A program made the position numbers and the translations under genes. Below, piece after piece: positions 19,538-25,986 of a stretch of DNA of 44,272 bases; position 1 is the stretch's first letter, and every line of letters starts with the position of its first letter. The DNA comes from Halochromatium glycolicum (GTDB lineage Bacteria; Pseudomonadota; Gammaproteobacteria; Chromatiales; Chromatiaceae). The DNA is taken from the NCBI RefSeq assembly GCF_016584085.1, contig NZ_NRSJ01000046.1:1-44272 (forward strand). Direction: 5' to 3'. Below the pieces are notes generated by a model. That model ran no database searches. It saw nothing but the letters and a program-made list of their open reading frames with translations, and had not been told where the DNA came from.

Positions 19538-20602
19538 ATGATCCAGAGAATCCTAGCCGCGGCCCTGCTGCCGTTGGCGACCGGCGCCGTGTTGGCGGCA
19601 GGCGAGGGCGAACCCAACGAGGGAGGAGCCAGCCGGGTCCTGTACCCCGGTGAGGACCGCCTGGCGAACGTGCGCCAGCTGACCTTCGGCGGCGAGAACG
19701 CCGAGGCCTATTTCTCCAGCGATGGTGACGAGCTGATCTTCCAATCCACCCGTGGCGATCGCCAATGCGATGCGATCTACCGGATGGACGCCGACGGCTC
19801 CAATGTCCGTCAGGTGTCGTCGGGCGAGGGCGCGACCACCTGCTCGTTCATCGCGCCCGATGACAAGGCGATCATCTATGCGTCGACCCATCTCGGCGGT
19901 CCGGAGTGTCCGCCGAAGCCGGATATGTCGCAGGGCTACGTCTGGCCGCTGTACGCGAGCTACGACATCTTCCGTGCCGACCCGGACGGCAGCAATCGGG
20001 TGCGTCTCACCGACACGCCCGGCTACGACGCCGAAGGCGTCTATTCGCCGCAGGGCGACAAGATCGTCTTCACCTCGGTGCGCAGCGGCGACCTCGAGCT
20101 CTACCTGATGAACCCGGACGGCACCGGCGTCGAGCAGTTGACCGATGTGCCCGGCTATGACGGCGGCGCCTTCTTCTCGCGCGACGGCGAATGGATCGTC
20201 TGGCGCGCGTCGCGCCCCGAGGGCGAGGCGCTGGCCGACTACAAGGCGCTGCTCGCCGAAGGTCTGGTGCGTCCGAGCAAGCTCGAGATCTTCATCATGA
20301 ACCTCGAGGACCGCGAGCCGATCCAGCTCACCGACAACGGCGCGGCCAACTTCGGCCCGTACTGGCACCCGGACGGCGAGCACGTGATCTTCGTCTCGAA
20401 CATGGACGACCCGAAGGGGCGCGACTTCGACCTCTATCTGATCGACGTCGAGACGCGCGAGCTCGAGCGCGTGACCCATTTCCCGGGCTTCGACGGCTTC
20501 CCGATGTTCTCGTACGACGGCAGCAAGCTGGTGTTCGCGTCGAACCGCAACAACGCGGTGCGCGGCGAGACCAACGTCTTCATCGCGGACTGGGTCTGGT
20601 AG
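19538..20602 (+). CDS. Exported PD40 (TolB-like) beta-propeller protein
   Basis: The 354-residue protein has a signal peptide (MIQRILAAALLPLATGAVLA). The rest is repeated PD40/WD40-like blades of the form DGSNVRQVSSG, DGSNRVRLTDTPGYDAEGVYSPQGDKIVFTS, DGTGVEQLTDVPGYDGGAFFS and LERVTHFPGFDGFPMFSYDGSKLVFAS. It resembles the propeller half of TolB and of peptidase-associated PD40 proteins but is shorter than TolB and lacks its N-terminal domain. It is probably periplasmic, with a protein- or ligand-binding role. PD40 domains commonly accompany peptidases, so a link to the upstream M1-M28 protease is plausible although 576 bases separate them. ATG 19538 has an AAGAGAGAG ribosome-binding site. Confidence 0.85.
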   Translation: MIQRILAAALLPLATGAVLAAGEGEPNEGGASRVLYPGEDRLANVRQLTFGGENAEAYFSSDGDELIFQSTRGDRQCDAIYRMDADGSNVRQVSSGEGATTCSFIAPDDKAIIYASTHLGGPECPPKPDMSQGYVWPLYASYDIFRADPDGSNRVRLTDTPGYDAEGVYSPQGDKIVFTSVRSGDLELYLMNPDGTGVEQLTDVPGYDGGAFFSRDGEWIVWRASRPEGEALADYKALLAEGLVRPSKLEIFIMNLEDREPIQLTDNGAANFGPYWHPDGEHVIFVSNMDDPKGRDFDLYLIDVETRELERVTHFPGFDGFPMFSYDGSKLVFASNRNNAVRGETNVFIADWVW

Positions 20603-20607
20603 CGGCA

Positions 20608-20640
20608 GGCCGCGCCGCAGCCTGTACGGCGGGCGCGGCC
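20608..20640. terminator. Strong hairpin between convergent PD40 and BLUF genes
   Basis: GGCCGCGCC (20608-20616) pairs perfectly with GGCGCGGCC (20632-20640). It fills almost the whole 40-base gap between two convergent stop codons. No T tract is visible. Confidence 0.55.
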
Positions 20641-20642
20641 AT

Positions 20643-21077
20643 TCAGATGACGTCCTTGGCCGGGTCAAGCCCTTGGGTGCGAACGTAGATCAGCAGCTCC
20701 TTGGCCCGGCCCATGGTCTGGGCGACAGAGCGCAGGTCCTTCTCCTCGCCGTCCTCCTGCGGGAACTCCATCAGCTCGCTGCCGTCGAGTGCCTGGAAGC
20801 CCATGCTCCAGTCTGGATACTGTGGCTGCGAAACGAGCTCCTCGAACAGCAGGGCGACCTTCGTATGGCGGTCGTCTTCGCAGATTCGCTTGAACAGCGC
20901 GCGAACCTTGTCCATCTCGCCTTCGAGCACCTGAAGGAAGTGCCCGTCCTGATACAGCAGCAGCCCGGTGATTCCTTGCTCGGCATTGTACGCACGCGCT
21001 GCGCTCAGGAGCTTGAGCAGGTCGTTGCGGGTGAAGTCACGCGTCGCCGTGCTGGCGTAGCAGAGCTGAAAGGGCAT
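20643..21077 (-). CDS. Short BLUF-domain blue-light sensor
   Basis: The 144-residue protein is a stand-alone BLUF domain that should bind FAD and sense blue light. The photocycle residues fall at Tyr7, Asn31, Gln49, Trp90 and Met92, the same spacing as AppA Tyr21, Asn45, Gln63, Trp104 and Met106. The signature YNAEQGITGLLLYQDGHFLQ is clear. A C-terminal helix-rich tail of about 50 residues ends the protein; there is no EAL, GGDEF or DNA-binding output domain, so it must act through a partner protein. I choose ATG 21077 over an upstream TTG because AGGA sits ten bases before it. It is divergent from the cytochrome b561 gene, 178 bases away. Confidence 0.93.
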   Translation of the reverse strand: MPFQLCYASTATRDFTRNDLLKLLSAARAYNAEQGITGLLLYQDGHFLQVLEGEMDKVRALFKRICEDDRHTKVALLFEELVSQPQYPDWSMGFQALDGSELMEFPQEDGEEKDLRSVAQTMGRAKELLIYVRTQGLDPAKDVI

Positions 21078-21255
21078 AGGTCGCAAATCCTGAATCTGTC
21101 TGGGTCGGAGCCACTGATTCTACGCAATCTTGCTCGCTCGATCGCGGGCTGCGCAAACGAACAGGGAGGCCGGCTCGGGCCTTGCGACGGCATGGCATAA
21201 TCAATGCCCTTTTAACACCGTCCGATTGCGGACAGCATCAGCGAACGCCTCAATC

Positions 21256-21951
21256 ATGCGCATCAAGGTTTGGGATCTGCCGACCAGGGTCTTCCACTGG
21301 ACGCTCTTCTTGGCCGTTGTGGCAGCCATTCTGACCGGTCTGCAGGGCGGCAACTGGATGGTCTGGCACGAGCGGATCGGGCTGCTGATACTGGGGCTGC
21401 TGGTCTTTCGGCTGATCTGGGGCGTGCTTGGGTCCACCTATGCCCGTTTCGCCGAGTTCTTTCCAACGCCCGGCAAGGTATCGGCCTATCTGCGCGGCTA
21501 CTGGCGAGGGGAGGGACACAATCCGCTCGGCGCCTTATCGATCTTCGCGCTGCTGCTGGTCTTGCTGTTCCAGGCGATGAGCGGTCTGTTTGCCAACGAC
21601 GATATCGCCTTCGATGGACCACTGCGCGATCTGGTGAGCGGGGACCTGAGCCGGACCTTGACCGGGCTGCACCGTCAAGGGCTCTGGGTGATCTTGGTGC
21701 TGGTCTCGCTGCACATCCTGGCGGCGTTGTTCTACACGTTCGTGCGGCGCAACAACCTGATCAGCCCAATGATCACGGGCTGGAAGCCGGCACCACCTGA
21801 TGGGTCTGGCGCGCCCTCGGCCCGCGGCGGCCCCCTGTGGGCGCTGCTGCTGGCGTTGGTGATCAGTGGCGTTGCCGTCTGGATTGCTGCCGGCGGCTTG
21901 CTGCCCCCTCCGCCGCCTCCACCCCCTCCGGGTTCGGTACCGGCCTGGTAG
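21256..21951 (+). CDS. Cytochrome b561 family membrane protein (bacterial type)
   Basis: The 231-residue protein has about five hydrophobic segments. His residues suited to haem ligation lie in RVFHWTLF, VWHERIGL, LHRQGLWVILV and VSLHILAALF, the layout of the bacterial cytochrome b561/Ni-hydrogenase b-type family. The start MRIKVWDLPTRVFHW is typical for this family, so ATG 21256 is chosen over upstream in-frame codons. A C-terminal polyproline tract (LLPPPPPPPPPG) faces one side of the membrane. It converges on the cytochrome c' gene, so an electron-transfer partnership is plausible (inference). A role in quinol oxidation or in reducing periplasmic cytochromes is the usual assumption. Confidence 0.9.
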   Translation: MRIKVWDLPTRVFHWTLFLAVVAAILTGLQGGNWMVWHERIGLLILGLLVFRLIWGVLGSTYARFAEFFPTPGKVSAYLRGYWRGEGHNPLGALSIFALLLVLLFQAMSGLFANDDIAFDGPLRDLVSGDLSRTLTGLHRQGLWVILVLVSLHILAALFYTFVRRNNLISPMITGWKPAPPDGSGAPSARGGPLWALLLALVISGVAVWIAAGGLLPPPPPPPPPGSVPAW

Positions 21952-21952
21952 A

Positions 21953-21966
21953 GGTCCCCGGGGACC
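21953..21966. terminator. Perfect palindrome between convergent b561 and cytochrome c' genes
   Basis: GGTCCCC-GGGGACC is a perfect 14-base palindrome directly after the b561 stop codon. It may act as a weak terminator; no T tract follows. Confidence 0.35.
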
Positions 21967-21995
21967 GAGAGTGGCCCCCAGGGGGATTGAGCCGT

Positions 21996-22460
21996 TCAGT
22001 CCTTGCGGAACTTGTCGTGGCAGGCCTTGCAAGACTCGCCGAGCTGACCGAAGGCCTTCTTGACCTCGGCCTCGTCGCCGAAGGCAGCAACCTCTGCCAT
22101 GTTGTCCGCGGCCTCGATGAAGTTGCGGGCGACCTCCCCAACCTCTTCCTGATTGGTGAAGAGCTCAGGCTTCACGCGCGTCTTGACGTCGTCAATGTCC
22201 TGATCGGTGCCCGGCCCGTACAGGGCGCCCATCCCGGAATTGGCGATGCCGGCGATGGCCTCGGCGGCCGCCTGAACCTGAGGTTGGCTGAAGTTACCCT
22301 CGAGATTCGACTTGATCTTGCCCATGTTCCAGGACATGAAGCTGTATCCGGCCTGGCGGGTCTGGATCTGCTCCTTCGGGGTCAGATCGGCGGCCTGGAC
22401 AGCCCCAGCGACTGCGATCGCGGTGGCGCCAATGAGGGCGCTGCGTAGTCTGGTCTGCAT
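21996..22460 (-). CDS. Cytochrome c' (periplasmic)
   Basis: The precursor has 154 residues. The signal peptide MQTRLRSALIGATAIAVAGAVQA (23 residues) is followed by a 131-residue mature protein, the length of Allochromatium vinosum cytochrome c'. The haem site is Cys144-Lys-Ala-Cys147-His148 close to the C-terminus, the class II cytochrome c pattern. The distal Tyr at mature position 16 (RQAGYSFM) and the block SGMGALYGPGTD are shared with the A. vinosum protein as I remember it. Cytochromes c' bind NO and CO at a five-coordinate haem and protect against NO. ATG 22460 has an AGAGAGA ribosome-binding site. A Dnr-like regulator gene lies 1.2 kb away. Confidence 0.95.
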   Translation of the reverse strand: MQTRLRSALIGATAIAVAGAVQAADLTPKEQIQTRQAGYSFMSWNMGKIKSNLEGNFSQPQVQAAAEAIAGIANSGMGALYGPGTDQDIDDVKTRVKPELFTNQEEVGEVARNFIEAADNMAEVAAFGDEAEVKKAFGQLGESCKACHDKFRKD

Positions 22461-22700
22461 ATTGTCTTCTCTCTTATGTGGGAATTGGCGGATGCGATGA
22501 TAGCGATGGAGAGGTGTTGTTGCACGCGCTCGTGCAGCGCGTCTCGCCGCGAAGACCGCGTCTTGGCGAGGCAAAGGATTTGGGCGAACGGGATGGGTTC
22601 AATCTCTCAGTGGCTCAGGTTGGTCCCGTCGGGCCGGCTCATCCCGAGCTGCATCCTGTTGCGTCGGTCTTGGGCGCGACACTGAGCATTGAGGTGGGTG

Positions 22701-23285
22701 ATGATCAAGCCCTGGAATCTGCCGAATCTGCTGTCCGGTTTCCGTCTGCTGTCGGCTCCCTTGCTGCTCGTGCTGGCGGTCTCGGGCGAGCGCGAGGCGT
22801 TTCTTTGGTTGTTGGCGCTGGCCTTCTTCACCGACGCAGTGGATGGGATGATCGCGCGCACCATCGGCCAAACCACGCCGCTCGGCGCGCGCTTGGACTC
22901 ATGGGCCGATGTGGCCGTCTACGTCGCCACCACCGCGTCGCTGCTGATCCTGTGGCCGGAACGGGTGCGCGAGGAGTGGGTCCCCGTGGTCGCAGTGGTC
23001 GTGAGCTTTATGACACCGGCGGTGATGGGGTTGCTGCGCTTTGGCCGCTTCACCAGTTATCACACGATTCTGGTCAAGATCGCGGTCGTCGCGACGGTGA
23101 TCGGGCTGTTCGCAATGCTGCTCGATGTCTCAGTCTGGCCCTTTCGGATTGCTGCGGCGCTGGCGGTGCTGGCGGGGCTCGAAGAGCTCATTATCACGAT
23201 GATCCTGCGCGAAGAGCGCTCGAACATCACGAGCCTCTGGCAGGTGCTGCGCGAGCAACGCGGTGCGCCAGGGCGGTCGTCATGA
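22701..23285 (+). CDS. CDP-alcohol phosphatidyltransferase family protein
   Basis: The 194-residue integral membrane enzyme has the full family signature: Asp45-x2-Asp48-Gly49-x2-Ala52-Arg53-x8-Gly62-x3-Asp66-x3-Asp70. These aspartates hold the metal ions that activate the CDP-linked substrate. About six hydrophobic segments are present. The size and MxxPWNLPNLLSGFRLL start resemble PgsA-like phosphatidylglycerophosphate synthases, but the acceptor alcohol cannot be read from sequence. I choose ATG 22701, preceded by GAGGTGG, over a TTG twelve bases upstream. It is divergent from cytochrome c' and followed by a 15-bp minisatellite. Confidence 0.88.
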   Translation: MIKPWNLPNLLSGFRLLSAPLLLVLAVSGEREAFLWLLALAFFTDAVDGMIARTIGQTTPLGARLDSWADVAVYVATTASLLILWPERVREEWVPVVAVVVSFMTPAVMGLLRFGRFTSYHTILVKIAVVATVIGLFAMLLDVSVWPFRIAAALAVLAGLEELIITMILREERSNITSLWQVLREQRGAPGRSS

Positions 23286-23300
23286 GGCGGGGCCCAATTC

Positions 23301-23475
23301 GCTCTGGCCATGCCGTGCTCCACCAGCCCCGCTCCGACCAGCCGTGCTCTGGCCAACCGTGCTCTGGCCAGCCCCGCTTTGGGCAGCCGCGCACTGACCA
23401 TGCCGTGCTCCCATCAGCCCAGCACTGGCCAGCCCAGCACTGGCCAGCCCGCGCACTGGGCAACCCGCGCACTGA
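23301..23475. repeat. 15-bp degenerate minisatellite, about 11-12 copies
   Basis: The consensus unit is close to GCTCTGGCCAGCCCC, with variants such as AGCACTGGCCAGCCC (two identical adjacent copies near 23420-23449). There are no unique spacers, so it is not a CRISPR array. The GCTCTGGCCAG core is shared with the 12-bp repeat inside the SNF2 gene. Confidence 0.85.
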
Positions 23476-23601
23476 CAAGCGAGCCTGTCTCGCTCGCTTG
23501 CGATTCTGACGGCCGGTTACAGCGAACGCTTGCATCTGGGGCCTGAATTGCGCTTGACTGGCCAGAATGCTGAGGCCGGTTCGGGTGTTGCGTCGGTGTC
23601 C

Positions 23602-23621
23602 GGCTGACCCCCTGGTCAGCC
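23602..23621. promoter_or_regulatory. Palindrome upstream of the Crp/Fnr gene, candidate operator
   Basis: GGCTGACC-CCCT-GGTCAGCC is an inverted repeat with perfect 8-base arms, ending 36 bases before the ATG. Its TGACC/GGTCA half sites resemble those at the hcp palindrome (38417-38430) but with spacing two bases wider. Autoregulation is a possibility; it could also be a hairpin in the leader. Confidence 0.4.
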
Positions 23622-23657
23622 AGTCTGATCGGTACGGTGTCTTGCTGTGGAGGGGCT

Positions 23658-24428
23658 ATGTCGGACCCGATCTCTGAGTCTCGTAACGAGGTGCGAATCG
23701 ATGATCACGACCTGGTGCGGGTGAAGACCGGGACGTCATTCAACACCCTGCCGCGCTCGCTCCAAGCAGCGGAGCTGCGTCAGGCGCCCCTGTTTACAGC
23801 GCTGAGCCCGGCGCAGCTCGACAGGCTATTGCAGCGGGCGAACCGGGCGCGGCTCGCTCCGGGACAACTGCTGTTTCGGCAGGACGAGTCTGCCGAGCGC
23901 TTCTACTTCGTTCGCTTCGGTCAGATGCGCCTCTTCCGCCTATCCAGTGACGGCGACGAGAAGATCATCGAACTGATCCGCGCTGGTCAGACCTTCGCGG
24001 AGGGGCTGCTCTTCATGGGCACCGGTCGCTATCCGGTTTGTGCGGCAGCGCTGACCGAAGCGGAGGTGGTTGGTATCGATGCGGCCGATTTCGCGGCCAT
24101 GCTGCGCGATTCCCCGGACACCTGCTTCGCGCTGCTCGGGGACTTGAGCCGGCGCCTGCATTCGATGATCGCCGAGATCGACAGTCTGACGCTGCTCTCG
24201 GCCCAAGGCCGTGTTGCCCGCTGGCTGCTGCACAACAGCCGGCCGGATGAGCCCTCGTTGCGGCTCAGTGTGTCCAAGTCCGTGCTGGCATCGCGCCTCT
24301 CGATCCAACCCGAAACCTGGTCGCGGGTCACCCGTCGTCTGAGCGAGCAGGGCCTCATCGAGGTGGAAGGGGACCGGATCGCCATTCGCGATCGAGCTAC
24401 CTTGAACCTGCTTGCCGATGAGGTCTAG
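23658..24428 (+). CDS. Crp/Fnr family regulator, Dnr/NnrR-like
   Basis: The 256-residue cytoplasmic transcription factor has an N-terminal cyclic-nucleotide-binding-like beta barrel (LFRQDESAERFYFVRFGQMRLFRLSSDGDEKIIELIRAGQTFAEGLLFMG), a long dimer helix, and a C-terminal winged helix (SKSVLASRLSIQPETWSRVTRRLSEQGLIEVEGDRI). The barrel, including GQTFAE and YPVCAAALTEAEV, is closest to Dnr-type NO-responsive regulators. There is no N-terminal Cys cluster as in Fnr, so oxygen sensing by an Fe-S cluster is unlikely. ATG 23658 has GGAGGGG four bases upstream, preferred over an earlier GTG. The next gene starts 19 bases after its stop. Likely targets are hcp and cytochrome c' (inference). Confidence 0.88.
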   Translation: MSDPISESRNEVRIDDHDLVRVKTGTSFNTLPRSLQAAELRQAPLFTALSPAQLDRLLQRANRARLAPGQLLFRQDESAERFYFVRFGQMRLFRLSSDGDEKIIELIRAGQTFAEGLLFMGTGRYPVCAAALTEAEVVGIDAADFAAMLRDSPDTCFALLGDLSRRLHSMIAEIDSLTLLSAQGRVARWLLHNSRPDEPSLRLSVSKSVLASRLSIQPETWSRVTRRLSEQGLIEVEGDRIAIRDRATLNLLADEV

Positions 24429-24447
24429 TAACTTGAGGCAAGACAAC

Positions 24448-25749
24448 GTGAAACAGTCCAGGGTAAAACAACGGCGCCTGCCCATTCTGCACTGCAGCGC
24501 CTCGCTGCTAATCGGTCTGGGCGCTCCCGGATACGCGATAGAGGGGGCTGCGGCGGCTGGGCAAACGAGCGCCGACGATCAGAGCGCCGTCGCAGAAGGC
24601 CCTGGCGCGGCTCCGCCCGTTGTGGATGCCGTTCGAAACCCGCTGGCGGATGCCCAGGATGATCAGAGGGCGGACGCAAGGGCGGACACAAGGGCGGATG
24701 CGAAATCGAATGCTCGGGGCACGGCATTAGCGAACAGAGCGCGGCGTCGGCTTGTGGTCTTTTCGGCCCATAAGAGCAATGCACCCAATCTCTTCTCTGG
24801 CGTCTACGATACCGACGCCGAAGGGTCGATCGATTTTCGGGATGAGCCTGACGTGCTTGCCTGGGAGGGGGCCAGGAACTACGTGGGATTCTGGCATCAG
24901 CCGCCGCTCGATCTCTCTAAGTTGGTGCGAATCGAGCTTGAGCTGAAGGGCAAGTTGGGCAGCCGCGCGTGCGTTGATCTGCGCATCGAGGATATTGTCC
25001 CGGGCAAGGAGACAGGGCATGTCTATCGGAGCGATTGCCTGGACCTGACCGATGAACTGCAAACCCATGTGCTGACGGCCGCTGACTTCAGTCGGTTTGC
25101 CCATTTTGGCGAGCAGCAGGGTCAGTTCGACTGGTCTCGGGTCAAGACTATTCAGGTTCAGGTCGGTACGAGATCAGAAGATTTTTTTCCCTATTACGGC
25201 ACCTATCGCGATCAGGAACAGGGCCGGATCACCCGGCTTGAAACCGGAGCAACGGCGGCCTGGCATGGCCATTTCTGCTATTTCGGCTTCGCTTTTGATA
25301 AGCCCATCGATCTGTCGGATCTCAAGGCGGTGCAGGCCAGGCTGCAGGGAAAAGGGAGGGTCGACCTGCACCTGATCGATCGCAACCGGGTCAGTTATTA
25401 CAAGCGCGGGCTGCGTCTGGACAAGCATGCGCGGACCTATCAGCTCGCTAAGGATGATTTTAAGCTCTTTCCCTATAACGAGATTGGCGTACTGGACTGG
25501 TCGAATATCCGGAATGTCCAGTTTCAGGTGTCCACGCGGGCAGGTGCGAGGGTGGCGGTCCACCAGCTCGATATCGACTTAGGCGAAGGCGGTCGGTACA
25601 CCATTGAGCGCAGCGACAACGGCGATAGCTACGTTGCCCTTCGGGCAGTGCACGTCGTGACCAAGGACGGCGGCTCAAAGATCGGTGAGCAACAGCGGTT
25701 CGCATCGCACGCGTCCGGGTCGCCTACGACTGCGGGCGCAAAACGGTGA
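24448..25749 (+). CDS. Secreted protein with two carbohydrate-binding-like domains
   Basis: No exact family is recognised. I place the start at GTG 24448, which has GAGG nine bases upstream, giving 433 residues; an ATG at 24418 overlapping the previous gene is the alternative. A basic n-region and hydrophobic core (LPILHCSASLLIGLGAPGYA) form a signal peptide. A low-complexity linker with an Arg-Ala-Asp repeat (about 24667-24708) follows. Two related beta-rich domains come next: about residues 100-235 (DLSKLVRIELELKGK ... FDWSRVKTIQVQVGT) and about 270-385 (DLSDLKAVQARLQGK ... LDWSNIRNVQFQVST). This layout resembles galactose-binding-like/CBM folds. It is probably cotranscribed with the Dnr-like gene and converges on the cellulose operon. 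A role in binding cellulose or another exopolysaccharide is inference. Confidence 0.7.
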   Translation: MKQSRVKQRRLPILHCSASLLIGLGAPGYAIEGAAAAGQTSADDQSAVAEGPGAAPPVVDAVRNPLADAQDDQRADARADTRADAKSNARGTALANRARRRLVVFSAHKSNAPNLFSGVYDTDAEGSIDFRDEPDVLAWEGARNYVGFWHQPPLDLSKLVRIELELKGKLGSRACVDLRIEDIVPGKETGHVYRSDCLDLTDELQTHVLTAADFSRFAHFGEQQGQFDWSRVKTIQVQVGTRSEDFFPYYGTYRDQEQGRITRLETGATAAWHGHFCYFGFAFDKPIDLSDLKAVQARLQGKGRVDLHLIDRNRVSYYKRGLRLDKHARTYQLAKDDFKLFPYNEIGVLDWSNIRNVQFQVSTRAGARVAVHQLDIDLGEGGRYTIERSDNGDSYVALRAVHVVTKDGGSKIGEQQRFASHASGSPTTAGAKR

Positions 25750-25766
25750 TCTGGCTCGGGCGACCG

Positions 25767-25935
25767 TTAAGAGGCCCTATCGTGATGCTCGGCTAGCCTG
25801 CACAGGCTGCTGATCTGCTAGGCCGTAGAGGGCATTCTGTGAAGGCATCTAACACGCGGCTAACAGAATGGCCCTTATGGCCATCGAGGTCAGGGGTCGG
25901 TGCAGGCTGGATGATCATTCTGATCGGGCCTCTAA
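25767..25935. mobile_element. MITE-like element, copy 2 (longest)
   Basis: The left end (25767-25788, containing AAGAGGCCCTATCG) is the inverse of the right end (25913-25935, containing CATTCTGATCGGGCCTCTAA). Two more partial copies of the arm lie inside: one forward at 25830-25851 and one inverted at about 25859-25873. It may be two nested elements. It occupies most of the gap between two convergent genes. Confidence 0.6.
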
Positions 25936-25986
25936 TGCGGTAGAACTGGATCGTGGCGAACCGCGCTGAATCGTACTGACCCGCCC

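Larger units (their letters stand above)
23286..23657. other. Intergenic region with minisatellite and palindrome
   Basis: The 372-base spacer holds a degenerate 15-bp minisatellite (23301-23475) and, near the next gene, a palindrome (23602-23621). Open frames in both directions are repeat-derived and not credible genes. Confidence 0.6.

Noticed and set aside
23060..23401. Open frame resembling pentapeptide repeats (LARAR-like units)
   Set aside because: The pattern is produced by the 15-bp minisatellite, and the rest is antisense to the phosphatidyltransferase gene.
23301..23475. Possible CRISPR array
   Set aside because: Units are directly adjacent 15-mers without unique spacers, and no cas gene is present in the window.
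23637..23657. GTG start seven codons earlier for the Crp/Fnr gene
   Set aside because: The ATG at 23658 has GGAGGGG directly upstream; the extension would contain that ribosome-binding site.
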